Source: Rhizorhabdus histidinilytica | GTDB taxonomy: Bacteria > Pseudomonadota > Alphaproteobacteria > Sphingomonadales > Sphingomonadaceae | NCBI RefSeq assembly: GCF_900167915.1 | Contig: NZ_FUYM01000006.1 | Location: 186,001-250,000 of the forward strand | DNA length: 64,000 nt | Direction: 5' to 3' | Part shown: positions 27,053-36,730 of the stretch, piece by piece | How positions within the stretch are numbered: position 1 is the stretch's first letter | How the letters are laid out: every line of letters begins with the position of its first letter | The notes under the pieces: model-generated | What the model saw: only the letters and a program-made list of their open reading frames with translations | The model's database searches: none | Told to the model about the DNA's origin: nothing | Made by a program: the position numbers and the translations under genes

Positions 27053-27738
27053 TGACCGTCCTGCGCTCGACCCTGTTCGCGATCCTCTTCTATGCCGGCA
27101 CCGTGGTCGCGGTGCTGACCGCCTTCCTGATCGTGCCGTTCGGCGACGCGCCGCTGCGGCGGCACGCGCTACGCTGGGCACGCTTCCACCGCTGGTGCGC
27201 GCGCTGGATCCTCGGCATCCGCTCGTCGGTCGAGGGCGTCGTGCCGCCGGGCCCGCACCTCTACGCCGCCAAGCACCAATCGATGTTCGAGACGCTCGAG
27301 CTGCTGCTGATCGTCGGGGATCCGGCCGCCGTGCTCAAGCGCGAGCTGGCCGACATCCCGCTGTTCGGGCAGATCGCCCGTCGCGAGGGCGTCATTCCGG
27401 TCGACCGCGCCGGATCGGCCAAGGCGCTGCGCCGGATGATGCGCGCAGCGACCGCCGCACGCGACAGCGGCCGTTCGATCCTGATCTTCCCCGAAGGCAC
27501 CCGTGTCGCGCCGGGCGAGCAGCCGCCGCTCCAGCCGGGCTTCGCCGGCCTCTACAAGGCGCTCGACCTGCCGGTGGTGCCGGTCGCGCTCGACAGCGGC
27601 CGGTTGTGGCCGCGCAACAGCTTCCTGAAACGCCCCGGCATCATCACCATCCGCTTAGGCGATCCCGTCCCCGCCGGACTCCCCCGCGCCGAGATCGAGG
27701 CGCGCGTCCATGCCGCGATGAATGTGCTCGACCGCTGA
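27052..27738 (+). CDS. plsC: 1-acyl-sn-glycerol-3-phosphate acyltransferase (PlsC family)
   Basis: Protein of 228 residues, one N-terminal membrane segment (about 5-28), then the acyltransferase motifs: AAKHQSMFETLELL (block I, His with an acidic residue four to five positions later), EGVIPVDRAGSAKALRRM, ILIFPEGTRVAPGEQ (block III) and VVPVALDSG (block IV). It would acylate lysophosphatidic acid to phosphatidic acid in membrane lipid synthesis. Start overlaps the upstream stop (TGATG). Last gene of the ftsEX operon. Confidence 0.93.
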   Translation: MTVLRSTLFAILFYAGTVVAVLTAFLIVPFGDAPLRRHALRWARFHRWCARWILGIRSSVEGVVPPGPHLYAAKHQSMFETLELLLIVGDPAAVLKRELADIPLFGQIARREGVIPVDRAGSAKALRRMMRAATAARDSGRSILIFPEGTRVAPGEQPPLQPGFAGLYKALDLPVVPVALDSGRLWPRNSFLKRPGIITIRLGDPVPAGLPRAEIEARVHAAMNVLDR

Positions 27739-27747
27739 TAGTCCGCA

Positions 27748-28077
27748 TCAGGACGATATCGAGGTCGAGAAGAGGTTGAGCACCGCCACTCCGGCGACGA
27801 TCAGCGCCATGCCGACCAGCGCGGCCATGTCGAGCTTCTGGCCCTGGAACAGCCAGGCGACGCCGGTGATCAGCACCAGCCCGACGCCCGACCAGATCGC
27901 ATAGGCCACCCCGGTCGGCATCGTCCGCAGCGTCAGCGACAGGCAGAAGAAGGCGACGCCGTAGCCGAGCAAGGTGGCGACCGAGGCGAGCGGCCGGGTG
28001 AAGCCGTCGGACAGCTTGAGCGCGGTCGTGCCGATCACCTCGGCGACGATCGCGATGGCGAGGTAGAGATAGGCCAT
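27748..28077 (-). CDS. Small multidrug resistance (SMR) family transporter
   Basis: Protein of 109 residues with four membrane helices. The essential glutamate is in helix 1 (LAIAIVAEVIGTTALK, Glu about 13), with PTGVAYAIWSGVGLVLIT in helix 3 and GMALIVAGVAVLNLF in helix 4. This matches EmrE/QacE-type proton-coupled efflux of cationic drugs. Convergent with plsC, ten bases away. Confidence 0.93.
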   Translation of the reverse strand: MAYLYLAIAIVAEVIGTTALKLSDGFTRPLASVATLLGYGVAFFCLSLTLRTMPTGVAYAIWSGVGLVLITGVAWLFQGQKLDMAALVGMALIVAGVAVLNLFSTSISS

Positions 28078-28180
28078 CCGCCTATCCTAGAGCGGCCGGC
28101 GGACGGAGCCTAGTGGCACGAATGTCATGCCGGGAGATCGCAAGCACCGCCGGAGGCGGGATGAAGCCCCTCTCCTTGCC

Positions 28181-28197
28181 ATCCCGCGAAGCGGGAT
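28181..28197. repeat. Short hairpin repeat ATCCCGC-GAA-GCGGGAT
   Basis: Perfect 7-bp inverted repeat with a three-base loop, of the same general style as the other intergenic hairpins in this window. It lies between the SMR gene start and the end of the outer-membrane protein gene. The rest of 28078-28291 shows no gene. Confidence 0.55.
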
Positions 28198-28257
28198 CCA
28201 CGGTTACGGAACGCTTTGACTGAACGTGCGGCCGTCCGGACCGTGAAGGAAGGAGGA

Positions 28258-28275
28258 CGCCGGTCCCGCCCGGCG
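28258..28275 (-). terminator. Possible terminator hairpin after the outer-membrane protein gene
   Basis: CGCCGG-TCCCGC-CCGGCG can form a six-bp GC hairpin 16 bases beyond the stop codon of the minus-strand gene. There is no uridine run, so Rho-independent action is uncertain. Confidence 0.3.
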
Positions 28276-28291
28276 CCCTCCCCCGTTTCGA

Positions 28292-28810
28292 TCAGAAACC
28301 GAACACGATGCCCAGGGTGCCCTGGTTGTTGATGATGTCCGCTTCATAGTTGGTCTGGGTGAACTCGGCGCGGAGCGACACGCTGTCGGTCACGCGGGTC
28401 TCGAGACCTGCGCCGTAGCGCACGCCATCGCCCCAGCCGCTCGAACCGAGCACCTCGATCTTGCCGCGGGCATAGCCGGCGCGGGCATAGAGAGCGGTGC
28501 TGTCGTTCAGCTTGTAGCCGAAGCGGGCGCCGACGCCCCAGCCCCACTTCGCCTCGACGCCGCCGGCATCGGCGGTGTTGAGGTCGATGTTCGCCTCGAC
28601 GCCGGCGAAGGTGGAAGCGCCGACCGGCAGGTTGTAGCCGGCGAACGCGGTCGCACCGACGCCCGAGAAGCCGACGCCTTCGAGCGCGCCCGAGCCCTGG
28701 ACGTTGTCGAGCGTGACGCCACCACCCACATAGGGACCCGCGAAGTCGGCGGCGAACGCCGGAGTCGCGGCGAGGGCGGCAGCGACGGCCGCGATTTTGA
28801 TCATCTTCAA
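28292..28810 (-). CDS. Small outer-membrane beta-barrel protein
   Basis: Protein of 172 residues. Signal peptide MKMIKIAAVAAALAATPAFA is followed by alternating hydrophobic/aromatic strands (PYVGGGVTLDNVQG, WGWGVGARFGYKLN, TALYARAGYARGKIEV, SVSLRAEFTQTNYEAD) and a terminal phenylalanine, LGIVFGF. This fits an eight-stranded Opacity/OmpA-like barrel. A TTG at 28810 has AAGGGG eight bases upstream; the ATG at 28804 is closer to a typical start codon but is spaced 14 bases from that site. Function unknown. Confidence 0.85.
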   Translation of the reverse strand: MKMIKIAAVAAALAATPAFAADFAGPYVGGGVTLDNVQGSGALEGVGFSGVGATAFAGYNLPVGASTFAGVEANIDLNTADAGGVEAKWGWGVGARFGYKLNDSTALYARAGYARGKIEVLGSSGWGDGVRYGAGLETRVTDSVSLRAEFTQTNYEADIINNQGTLGIVFGF

Positions 28811-29019
28811 GATAAGTACCCCTTATAAAGTACGCGCCGCTTGAGATGCGGCTTCATTTCAGCAACCTGTTGAAATTTCACGTTTCTGGCGTGACGGTTG
28901 CCAGGCGCAACTAATAAAGGGAACCGATTGTTACAATCAGGGAATGAACCGCTGCGGACACAATTCCGACGGCCGGGTAAATTTGCCACAGTGACGGCGA
29001 GGACCGCCGCCGCGCGGGA

Positions 29020-29925
29020 TCAGTGCGCGCGGCCGAAGTCGGGGGCGGCGTCGTCCTGGCCCTGCTCGATGATCGAGCGGCGGATCGCGCGGGTGCGGGT
29101 GAACAGGTCGAACAGCGTGTCGCCGTCGCCCCAGCGGATCGCGCGCTGGAGCGCGGTCAGGTCCTCGCTGAAACGCTGGAGCATCTCCAGCACCGCGTCC
29201 TTGTTGTTGAGGAACACGTCGCGCCACATCGTCGGGTCGGACGCGGCGATGCGGGTGAAGTCGCGGAAGCCGCCGGCCGAGAATTTGATCACCTCGCTCT
29301 GCGTCACCTCCTCCATGTCGGACGCGGTGCCGACGATCGTGTAGGCGATCAGGTGCGGCAGATGGCTGGTGACGGCGAGCACCCGGTCATGGTGGCGCGG
29401 GTCCATCGTCTCGACGTCGGCGCCCAGCCGCCGCCAGAACTCGGCGACCCGCTCGGTCGCGGTGGGATCGGCGCCCTCGGGCGGGGTAACGATGCACCAG
29501 CGACCCTGGAACAGCGTCGCGAAGCCCGCGTCGGGGCCGCTATTCTCGGTACCCGCGACCGGATGGGCGGGGATGATCGTGGCGTCGGGCAGTGCGCCGC
29601 GCAGCGCCGTGAGCACGCTTTCCTTCGACGAGCCGACGTCGCTGACGATCGCGTCGGCGGGCAGGTCGTCGGCGATCTCCGCCGCCGCCGCCGCCATCGC
29701 GCCGACCGGCACGCAGAAGATGACGAGATCGGCGTCGACTACCGCCGCGCCGGCCGTGTCGGTGACGTCGTCGCAGAAGCCGATGGCGCGCGCGCGTTCG
29801 CGCACCTCGGGACTGGCGTCGTGGCCGGTCAGCCGCACGGTCGGCATCTGCGCCTGCACCGCGCGCGCGACCGAGGAGCCGATCAGGCCCAGCCCGATGA
29901 TCGTGACCCGGGCGAAGGGCAGCAT
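29020..29925 (-). CDS. tyrC: Prephenate/arogenate (cyclohexadienyl) dehydrogenase
   Basis: Protein of 301 residues, NAD(P)-binding Rossmann fold at the N-terminus (VTIIGLGLIGSSVARAVQ) and the TyrA-family catalytic core: SDVGSSKESVL, IIPAHPVAGTENSGPDAGF, ETMDPRHHDRVLAVTSHLPH and SAGGFRDFTRIAASDPTMW. It oxidatively decarboxylates prephenate or arogenate in tyrosine synthesis. Its start overlaps the hisC stop (TGATG), so the dehydrogenase and aminotransferase are made together. No ACT domain is present. Confidence 0.93.
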   Translation of the reverse strand: MLPFARVTIIGLGLIGSSVARAVQAQMPTVRLTGHDASPEVRERARAIGFCDDVTDTAGAAVVDADLVIFCVPVGAMAAAAAEIADDLPADAIVSDVGSSKESVLTALRGALPDATIIPAHPVAGTENSGPDAGFATLFQGRWCIVTPPEGADPTATERVAEFWRRLGADVETMDPRHHDRVLAVTSHLPHLIAYTIVGTASDMEEVTQSEVIKFSAGGFRDFTRIAASDPTMWRDVFLNNKDAVLEMLQRFSEDLTALQRAIRWGDGDTLFDLFTRTRAIRRSIIEQGQDDAAPDFGRAH

Positions 29926-31031
29926 CAGCCCGCCGCCTCGACCATGCGGCGGATCACGGCGGCAAGGCCGCGGACCTCCTCCTCGGTGCCGATGGTGATG
30001 CGCAGGCCGTGCGGCAGGCCCTGCCCGGGCAGCCAGCGAACGATATAGCCCGCCTCCATCAGCCCCTTGTAGGCCTGCTCGGCGGTCAGCTTGCCTTCGA
30101 ACAGCACCAGCGAGAAATTGGCCTTGCTCGGGACGGCGCGCAGCCCCTGGTTGCCGAGGCTGGCGATCTCATCCTCGAACCAGGCGCGCCAGCGGGCATT
30201 ATGCTCACGGCTCCGCGCGACGAAGCCGGTGTCGCCGAGCGCGGCGATCGCGGCCATCTGCCCGGCGGTCGTCACGTTGAACGGCGCGCGGATGCGGTGC
30301 AGGGCATCGACCACCGCCGCGCTGGCATAGCCCCAGCCGATCCGTTCGGCGGCGAGGCCGTAGATCTTCGAGAAGGTCCGCGTCACCAGCACGTTGGCCG
30401 CCGACTGCGCCAGCGCGAAGGCGCCGTCGTCCTCGCCCGCCTCGAGATATTCGGCATAGGCCTGGTCGATCACCAGCAGGCAATCGGCCGGGGTCGCGGC
30501 GTGGAGGCGCGCGATCTCCGCCCCGCTCGTATAGGTGCCGGTCGGGTTGTTCGGATTGGCGAGGAAGATCACCCGCGTCTTCGGCGTGATGTGCGCGATC
30601 AGCGCATCGATGTCGGTCGCATAGTCGGCGTCGGGCGCCTGCACCGGGGTCGCGCCGACCCGGCGCGCCGCGATCGGATAGACCGAGAAGCCATAGCGGA
30701 CGAACAGCACCTCGTCGCCCTGCCCCGCATAGGCGCCGGCGGCGAGGTGGAGGATCTCGTCGGAGCCGGTGCCGTAGATCACCCGCGCCGGATCGAGCCC
30801 GCCATGCGCGGCGGCGATCGCCTCGCGCAGGTCCGCCGCCGAAGCGTCGGGATAGCGATCGAGCGACGCCGCACCGGCCATGAACGCCGCGCGCGCCGCC
30901 TCGCTGGTGCCAAGCGGATTCTCGTTGGACGAGAGCTTCGCGACCTTGCGGCCGTCGTCGGTGGTGGACCGCCCCGGCACATAGGGGGCGATCGCATCGA
31001 TCCAGGGCTTGGGCGCGAGGGTCTGTGTCAT
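29925..31031 (-). CDS. hisC: Histidinol-phosphate / aromatic aminotransferase
   Basis: Protein of 368 residues of class-I/II PLP aminotransferases: [59 protein letters not shown] and the PLP lysine in [17 protein letters not shown]. HisC-type enzymes coupled to TyrC often serve both histidine and tyrosine/phenylalanine synthesis. The operon pairing with tyrC supports an aromatic role here. ATG at 31031. Confidence 0.92.
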   Translation of the reverse strand: MTQTLAPKPWIDAIAPYVPGRSTTDDGRKVAKLSSNENPLGTSEAARAAFMAGAASLDRYPDASAADLREAIAAAHGGLDPARVIYGTGSDEILHLAAGAYAGQGDEVLFVRYGFSVYPIAARRVGATPVQAPDADYATDIDALIAHITPKTRVIFLANPNNPTGTYTSGAEIARLHAATPADCLLVIDQAYAEYLEAGEDDGAFALAQSAANVLVTRTFSKIYGLAAERIGWGYASAAVVDALHRIRAPFNVTTAGQMAAIAALGDTGFVARSREHNARWRAWFEDEIASLGNQGLRAVPSKANFSLVLFEGKLTAEQAYKGLMEAGYIVRWLPGQGLPHGLRITIGTEEEVRGLAAVIRRMVEAAG

Positions 31032-31105
31032 GCGCGCGCTTTACGGGGGAAGGCGAAGGGCTGCAATGCTTGCAGTGACCTCTCGCCCCCAAGCAGGTCA
31101 CCCCA

Positions 31106-31220
31106 GCCCCTCGACTGCCTGCAAGGTAGGCGCTCGGGATAGACTTCGGCCTCTGGCCGAAGGATGGGGTCCATGTCTCTCATCGGCCAGAGGACATCTG
31201 AGAAGACCGCAGGCATGACG
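31106..31220. repeat. Composite dispersed repeat, copy 1
   Basis: Contains CTTCGGCC-TCT-GGCCGAAG (31144-31162), GGGGTCCATGTCTCTC (31166-31181) and, on its left, GCCCCTCGACTGCCTGCAAG, which matches copy 2 (54740-54802) as a reverse complement. It occupies the gap between hisC and metX. No S-adenosylmethionine riboswitch is recognisable in this leader. Confidence 0.75.
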
Positions 31221-31281
31221 GGAAGAGGAGCGCCCCCCTCATTGACAGCCCCCCGCCCCCGTCCTAGCCCGGAGGTCGCCC

Positions 31282-32424
31282 ATGACCGACGACAGCCGCT
31301 TCGGCCTCGCCCGTTCCGTGACCCTGGCCGGCCCGCTGCGGCTCGACGGCGGGGCGAAGCTGGCACCGGTCGAGATCGCCTATGAGACCTATGGCAGCCT
31401 TGACGCCGACGGCGGCAACGCGATCCTGATCTGCCACGCGTTGACCGGCGACCAGCATGTCGCCTCGACCCATCCGATCACCGGCAAGCCGGGCTGGTGG
31501 ACGCGGATGGTCGGCGCCGGCAAGCCGATCGACCCGGCCCGCCACTTCATCATCTGCGCCAATGTGCTGGGAAGCTGCCTCGGCAGCTCGGGCCCCGGCA
31601 CGATCGATCCGGCGACCGGCACGCCCTATGCCATGCGCTTCCCCGTCATCACCATCCGCGACATGGTCCGCGCGCAGGCGATGCTGCTCGACCATCTCGG
31701 CGTCGGCACGCTGGCGGCGGCTGTCGGCGGGTCGATGGGCGGGATGCAGGTGCTGCAATGGGCCGCGACCTTCCCCGATCGGGTCCGCTCCGCCGTGGTG
31801 ATCGCCAGCACCGCGCGCCACTCGGCCCAGAACATCGCCTTCCACGAGGTCGGCCGCCAGGCGATCATGGCCGATCCCAAATGGGCCGGCGGCGACTATT
31901 ACGCCGCGGGCGACCCGCCCGCCGCCGGCCTCGCCGTCGCGCGGATGGCGGCGCATATCACCTATCTGTCCGAGGCGGGGCTGACCGAGAAATTCGGCCG
32001 GCGGCTGCAGGCCCGGCCCAACAACGCCAATGGCGCCAAGAGCTTCGGCTTCGACGCCGATTTCCAGATCGAATCCTATCTGCGCCACCAGGGGATCAGC
32101 TTCGTCGACCGGTTCGACGCCAACTCCTATCTCTACATCACCCGGGCGATGGACTATTTCGACCTGGCCGAAGAGCATGGCGGGCTGCTCGCCACCGCCT
32201 TCGGCGCCGCGAAGGCGACCCGCTTCTGCCTGGTCAGCTTCGACACCGACTGGCTCTACCCGACCGCCGAATCGCGCGCGATCGTGCACGCGCTCAATGC
32301 TGCCGGCGCGCCGGTCAGCTTCGTCGAGTTGAGTTCGCCCTTCGGCCACGACGCCTTCCTGCTCGACGTGCCCGAGCTCAACCGCGTGGTCGACGGCTTC
32401 CTGCGCGCGGGCGAGGGCCGGTGA
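31282..32424 (+). CDS. metX: Homoserine O-acetyltransferase
   Basis: Protein of 380 residues, alpha/beta-hydrolase fold. Motifs: [47 protein letters not shown], nucleophile elbow [13 protein letters not shown] (catalytic Ser), SFDTDWLYP (Asp) and SPFGHDAFL (His). Activates homoserine with an acyl group for methionine synthesis. Followed by metW with a GTGA overlap, the usual alphaproteobacterial pairing. Confidence 0.95.
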   Translation: MTDDSRFGLARSVTLAGPLRLDGGAKLAPVEIAYETYGSLDADGGNAILICHALTGDQHVASTHPITGKPGWWTRMVGAGKPIDPARHFIICANVLGSCLGSSGPGTIDPATGTPYAMRFPVITIRDMVRAQAMLLDHLGVGTLAAAVGGSMGGMQVLQWAATFPDRVRSAVVIASTARHSAQNIAFHEVGRQAIMADPKWAGGDYYAAGDPPAAGLAVARMAAHITYLSEAGLTEKFGRRLQARPNNANGAKSFGFDADFQIESYLRHQGISFVDRFDANSYLYITRAMDYFDLAEEHGGLLATAFGAAKATRFCLVSFDTDWLYPTAESRAIVHALNAAGAPVSFVELSSPFGHDAFLLDVPELNRVVDGFLRAGEGR

Positions 32425-33008
32425 GCGCGCTGCGCCCCGATCTGGCGATCATCGCCGACCATGTGGCACCCGGTTCAAGGGTGCTCGACGTCGGCTGCGG
32501 CGACGGCGAACTGATGGACGTGCTGCGCGCCAAGGGCTGCGACGCGCGCGGCATCGAGATCGACCCCGCCAATGTCAGCCTCGCGGTCGGCCGTGGCCTG
32601 TCGGTGGTACAGGGCGACGCCGACACCGACCTGGTCAACTATCCCGACAACGCGTTCGACTATGCGATCCTCAGCCAGACGCTCCAGACCGCCCGCGCGC
32701 CCGATCGGGTGCTGGCGGAGCTGATGCGGATCGGCCGGCGCGCCTTCGTCTCCTTCCCCAACTTCGCCTATTGGCGGGTGCGGCTGAGCCTCGCCTGGGG
32801 CGGGCGGATGCCGGTGACGCCGGCGCTGCCGGTGAGCTGGTACGCGACCCAGAACATCCACCAGCTCACCATCGACGACTTCCGCGCCTTCGTGAGAGAG
32901 CGCGGCATCACCGTCGAGCGCGCCTGGTTCCTGACCGGCAGCAGCCGCCGCCCCGCCGCCGCCGCCAACCTGCGCGCCGAACATGCCGTGTTCCTGCTGC
33001 GGCGGTAG
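32421..33008 (+). CDS. metW: Methionine biosynthesis protein MetW
   Basis: Protein of 195 residues with an S-adenosylmethionine-binding methyltransferase-like motif ([17 protein letters not shown]) and MetW-specific segments [51 protein letters not shown] and [15 protein letters not shown]. MetW is needed with MetX for methionine synthesis in several Proteobacteria. GTG start at 32421 overlaps the metX stop. Confidence 0.94.
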   Translation: MSALRPDLAIIADHVAPGSRVLDVGCGDGELMDVLRAKGCDARGIEIDPANVSLAVGRGLSVVQGDADTDLVNYPDNAFDYAILSQTLQTARAPDRVLAELMRIGRRAFVSFPNFAYWRVRLSLAWGGRMPVTPALPVSWYATQNIHQLTIDDFRAFVRERGITVERAWFLTGSSRRPAAAANLRAEHAVFLLRR

Positions 33009-33081
33009 GTGGTCGCACTGGACAAGCGCTCGCCCGCTGATAGGGTCGCCGCAATTGTATAGACAAAAGAGACTCCCGCCC

Positions 33082-34746
33082 GTGAAACCAGCCTCCGTCG
33101 CCGGCGCGTTCGCCGCCTTCGCCCTGCTCGCAGCGCCGTTCGCCACCATTGCCGAGACGCCGGCCGCCCCGGCCTTCGCGCCCGAGAGCTTCCGCGCCAC
33201 CGTGTCCTTCCTCGCCGACGATCTGCTCGAGGGGCGCGACACCGGCAGCCGCGGGCACGAGATCGCGGCGCGCTACGTCGCCAGCCGGTTCGAGGCGCTG
33301 GGACTCAAGCCCGGCGGCGACGATGGCGGCTGGTTCCAGCGCATCACCTTCCAGCAGACCGATCCCGGCGCGACCCCGGGCAGCGTCGCGATCACCGCGC
33401 CGAACGGCAGGACGCAGAGCTGGACGCACGGCACCGACGTCCTGGTCGGCCTCAACCCCAACGAGCCGGCGCTCGACATCACCGCGCCGCTGGTGTTCGT
33501 CGGCTACGGTATCGAGAATGCGAAGCTCGGCATCGACGACTATGCCGGGCTCGACGTGAAGGGGAAGATCGTCGTCACGCTGCGCGGCTTCCCGCAAGGG
33601 CTGCCGAGCGAGGAGGCGGCGCACGCCTCCGCCACCAAGGCGCAGGCCGCCGACCGGCACGGCGCGATCGGCATGGTCAGCGTCGGCACGCTGCTGTCGA
33701 TGAAGACGCGTCCCTGGGCGCAGAGCGTCCATTTCGCCGACGAACCGAGCTTCGCCTGGGTCGGCGCCGACGGCAAGGCGTTCGACGAGGCGCCCGGCAT
33801 CCGCATCACCGCCTCGCTCAACGAACCCGCCGCGCAGGCGCTGTTCGAGGGCGCGCCGCAGGGCCTCGCCACGATCCGCGCGATCGCCGACCAGCCGGGC
33901 GGGCGGCCGAAAGGCTTCGCGCTGAAGACCCGCATCCGCATCCAGAGCCAGAGCGTCACCAAGCGCGTGACCAGCCCCAACGTCGTCGCGATCCTGCCGG
34001 GCAGCGACCCGGCGCTGAAGGCCGAATATGTCGTGCTGTCGGCGCATCTCGACCATATCGGCATCACCCCAGCGAAGCCGGGCGACAAGCCGGACACCGA
34101 CCGGATCAACAACGGCGCGCTCGACAACGCCGCCGGCATCGCGACGATGCTGGAGGTGGCGCGCGCCGCCGCCGAGGCGCCGGTCGCGCCGCGCCGCTCG
34201 CTGATCTTCCTCGCCTCGACCGCCGAGGAGAAGGGGCTGCTCGGCGCCGACTATTATGCGCGCCACCCGAGCGTGCCGATCAAGGCGATCGTCGGCAATG
34301 TCGACCTCGACATGCCGCTGCTGCTCTACCGCTTCACCGACGTCACCGCGTTCGGCGCCGACCATTCGACGCTGGGTCCGATCGTGGCGAAGGCGGTCGC
34401 GCCGATGGGCGTCACCCTGTCGCCCGACCCGATGCCGGCGCAGACCATCTTCGTCCGCTCCGACCATTATATGTTCGTCAAGCAAGGCGTGCCCGCCGTC
34501 TTCCTGGCCACCGGCTTCGCCAATGGCGGCGAGAAGCATTGGGAGAAATTCCTGGGCGGCGCCTATCACCACCCCGACGACGACATGGCGCAGAAGATCG
34601 ACTGGGACGCCGGCGCCCGCTTCGCCGACGCCAATTACCGGATCATGCGCGCCATGGCCGACGCCGACACGCCGCCGCTCTGGTATGCGAAGGACTTCTT
34701 CGGCGACACCTTCGCCCCCGACGCGAAGAAGGCGAAGCGGCCGTAA
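33082..34746 (+). CDS. Secreted M28-family metallopeptidase with PA-domain insert
   Basis: Protein of 554 residues. Signal peptide VKPASVAGAFAAFALLAAPF is followed by an N-terminal cap (RATVSFLADDLLEGRDTGS), a protease-associated-type insert (about 120-260) and the M28 zinc peptidase. Metal-binding residues are in SAHLDHIG, NNGALDNAAGIATM, STAEEKGLLGADYYA, SDHYMF and AYHHPDDDMAQ. The family contains aminopeptidases and carboxypeptidases acting outside the cytoplasm. GTG at 33082 is chosen because it begins the signal peptide; the ribosome site is weak. Confidence 0.92.
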   Translation: MKPASVAGAFAAFALLAAPFATIAETPAAPAFAPESFRATVSFLADDLLEGRDTGSRGHEIAARYVASRFEALGLKPGGDDGGWFQRITFQQTDPGATPGSVAITAPNGRTQSWTHGTDVLVGLNPNEPALDITAPLVFVGYGIENAKLGIDDYAGLDVKGKIVVTLRGFPQGLPSEEAAHASATKAQAADRHGAIGMVSVGTLLSMKTRPWAQSVHFADEPSFAWVGADGKAFDEAPGIRITASLNEPAAQALFEGAPQGLATIRAIADQPGGRPKGFALKTRIRIQSQSVTKRVTSPNVVAILPGSDPALKAEYVVLSAHLDHIGITPAKPGDKPDTDRINNGALDNAAGIATMLEVARAAAEAPVAPRRSLIFLASTAEEKGLLGADYYARHPSVPIKAIVGNVDLDMPLLLYRFTDVTAFGADHSTLGPIVAKAVAPMGVTLSPDPMPAQTIFVRSDHYMFVKQGVPAVFLATGFANGGEKHWEKFLGGAYHHPDDDMAQKIDWDAGARFADANYRIMRAMADADTPPLWYAKDFFGDTFAPDAKKAKRP

Positions 34747-34751
34747 AACCC

Positions 34752-34784
34752 AGATCCTCCCCATGCCTTGCATGGGGAGGATCT
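34752..34784. terminator. Perfect 15-bp hairpin between convergent genes
   Basis: AGATCCTCCCCATGC-CTT-GCATGGGGAGGATCT is a perfect inverted repeat in the gap between the M28 gene and the convergent DUF1467 gene, touching the latter's TAA stop. It is placed as a bidirectional terminator but lacks a long T run; its core resembles other intergenic hairpins at 38259 and 63696. Confidence 0.65.
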
Positions 34785-35053
34785 TATGCGGTCCGGAAGC
34801 GGGTCAGGTCGAAGAAGTCGGCGGTGATCCAGCCGTTGACATAGTTGACGTAGAACAGGCCGAAGACGACCAGCGAGACGATCGTCGTCCACAGCACCGT
34901 CCGCCACACCGAGAAGCGCGGCGGGGCGCTTTCGGCCTGGCCGGGGACGAGCGCCTCAGGTTCGGCGCTGCTGCGCAGTCGGAAGGGCAGCACCAGGAAC
35001 AGGCAGCCCCACCAGAAAAGCAGGTAGATCGCGACGATCGAGCTGAGCTTCAT
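34784..35053 (-). CDS. DUF1467-family small membrane protein
   Basis: Protein of 89 residues with two membrane segments: SSIVAIYLLFWWGCLFLVLP (about 4-23) and VLWTTIVSLVVFGLFYVNYV (about 53-72). The intervening loop contains VPGQAESAPPRFSVWR. This layout and the 'LPFRLRS' after helix 1 match alphaproteobacterial DUF1467 proteins. Role unknown. Fifteen bases downstream of the ribonuclease J gene, so likely the last gene of that operon. Confidence 0.8.
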   Translation of the reverse strand: MKLSSIVAIYLLFWWGCLFLVLPFRLRSSAEPEALVPGQAESAPPRFSVWRTVLWTTIVSLVVFGLFYVNYVNGWITADFFDLTRFRTA

Positions 35054-35068
35054 CGGCTGGCCCCTTCC

Positions 35069-36709
35069 TCAGACGCGGATGATCGCGACGTCGACCACCG
35101 GCTTCTTGCCGGTCCACGAGGTCGCGCGGCGGCGCACCGCGAGGCGGACCGCCTCCTTGAGCTTGGCTTCGTCCTTGCCGCCCTTGGCGACCGCCTCGGC
35201 CGCAGCCGCGCAGGCGTCGGCGATGAAGTCCTCGCGATCCTCCTCGACCGGCAGGCCCTGCAGGTGGAGAGCGGGCTCGCCCTTCAGCCGGCCGTCCTTG
35301 CCGATCACGACGGTGACGCCGACGAAGCCGTAGAGCCCGACGCGGCGGCGCTCGTTCATCGTCGAGCCGTCGGCCGGCAGGATCACGTCGCCGTCGAGGA
35401 CGAGGCGGCCGGTGCGTTCATGGCCGATCGCCTTGGGGCCGTCGGGGGCGAGGTGCACCACCGTGCCGTTCGACTGGACGATGCCGTGCGGCACCCCCAG
35501 GCTCTTCGCGAAGCGCGCCTGCTCGGCCATGTGGCGCAGCTCGCCATGGACCGGCAGGATGATCTCCGGCCGGATCCATTCGTACATCGCCTTGAGCTCG
35601 GGCCGTCCGGGATGACCGGAGACATGGACCTCGGCCTGGCGGTCGGTGATCATCTCGACCCCCTTGGCGGCAAGCGCGTTCTGGATGCGGCCGATCGCGA
35701 TCTCGTTGCCCGGAATCTGCTTCGACGAGAACACCACCGTGTCCCCCGCCGACAGCTTGATCGGGTGGCTGTCGAACGCGATCCGCGACAGCGCGGCGCG
35801 CGCCTCGCCCTGGCCGCCGGTGGCGATGATCATCACCTCCTGCGGGGGCAGGCGCATCGCCTCGTCGACGTCGATCACCGGCGGGAAATGCTGGAGATAG
35901 CCGCTCGCCTTGGCGACGCGGATGATGCGGTCGAGCGAGCGGCCGGCGACGCACAGCTTGCGCCCGGTATCCTGCGCGACCTCGCCCAGCGTCTGGAGCC
36001 GCGCGGCGTTCGACGCGAAGGTCGTCACCAGCACGCGCGCCTTGCACCCGCCGATCGCCTCGTCGAGGCCCTTGCGGACATCGGTCTCGGAACCCGACGC
36101 CTCCTCGTTGAACACATTGGTCGAATCGCAGACCAGCGCGAGCACGCCCTGGTCGCCGATCGCGCTCAGCTCCTCGGCGGTCGAGGGCTGGCCGAGCAGC
36201 GGCGCCTCGTCGATCTTCCAATCGCCGGTGTGGAAGATGCGGCCGTGCGGCGTGTCGATCAGCAGCGCGTTGCCCTCGGGAATCGAATGGGCGAGCGGGA
36301 CATAGGTGAAGCCGAACGGGCCGAGCTGGAAGCTGCCCTCATTCTCGATGACGTGGAGGTCGACCTTGCCGGTCAGCCCCTCCTCGTCGAGCTTGCCCTT
36401 GATCAGCTCGGCGGTGAAGCGGGTCGCGTAGAGCGGCACGCCGAGGTCGGCGGCGAGATAGGGGATCGCGCCGATATGATCCTCATGCCCATGGGTCAGC
36501 ACGACGCCGAGCAGGTCGTCGGCGCGCTCCTCGATGAAGGCGAGGTCGGGCAGGATCAGCTCGACGCCCGGATAGCCGGGATCGGCGAAGGTGAGGCCGA
36601 GGTCGACCATCACCCATTTGCCCTGGGTGCCGTAGAGATTGACGTTCATGCCGATCTCCCCGGAGCCGCCAAGCGCCAGGAAGAGCAGTTCGTTACCGGG
36701 AGTCGTCAC
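35069..36709 (-). CDS. rnj: Ribonuclease J
   Basis: Protein of 546 residues, metallo-beta-lactamase/beta-CASP nuclease. Motifs: FLALGGSGEIGMNVNLYG, zinc ligands in VLTHGHEDHIGAIPYL, AHSIPEGNALLIDTPHG, FHTGDWKID, LVCDSTNV, beta-CASP motifs VLVTTFASNAARLQTLGEVA, SSKQIPGNE and VHVSGHPGRPELKAMYEWIR, and LPVHGELRHM. It degrades and matures RNA by 5' exonuclease and endonuclease action. A GTG start (36709, VTTPGNELLFLALGG) is used. Confidence 0.95.
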   Translation of the reverse strand: MTTPGNELLFLALGGSGEIGMNVNLYGTQGKWVMVDLGLTFADPGYPGVELILPDLAFIEERADDLLGVVLTHGHEDHIGAIPYLAADLGVPLYATRFTAELIKGKLDEEGLTGKVDLHVIENEGSFQLGPFGFTYVPLAHSIPEGNALLIDTPHGRIFHTGDWKIDEAPLLGQPSTAEELSAIGDQGVLALVCDSTNVFNEEASGSETDVRKGLDEAIGGCKARVLVTTFASNAARLQTLGEVAQDTGRKLCVAGRSLDRIIRVAKASGYLQHFPPVIDVDEAMRLPPQEVMIIATGGQGEARAALSRIAFDSHPIKLSAGDTVVFSSKQIPGNEIAIGRIQNALAAKGVEMITDRQAEVHVSGHPGRPELKAMYEWIRPEIILPVHGELRHMAEQARFAKSLGVPHGIVQSNGTVVHLAPDGPKAIGHERTGRLVLDGDVILPADGSTMNERRRVGLYGFVGVTVVIGKDGRLKGEPALHLQGLPVEEDREDFIADACAAAAEAVAKGGKDEAKLKEAVRLAVRRRATSWTGKKPVVDVAIIRV

Positions 36710-36730
36710 TGTAAACTTGTGTCCAATCTA

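Noticed and set aside
28258-28275. Strong Rho-independent terminator after the outer-membrane protein gene
   Set aside because: A hairpin exists but there is no T run; kept only as a low-confidence terminator.
31032-31281. Possible SAM-II or other S-adenosylmethionine riboswitch ahead of metX
   Set aside because: No matching stem-pseudoknot pattern seen; the interval is mostly accounted for by the composite dispersed repeat.
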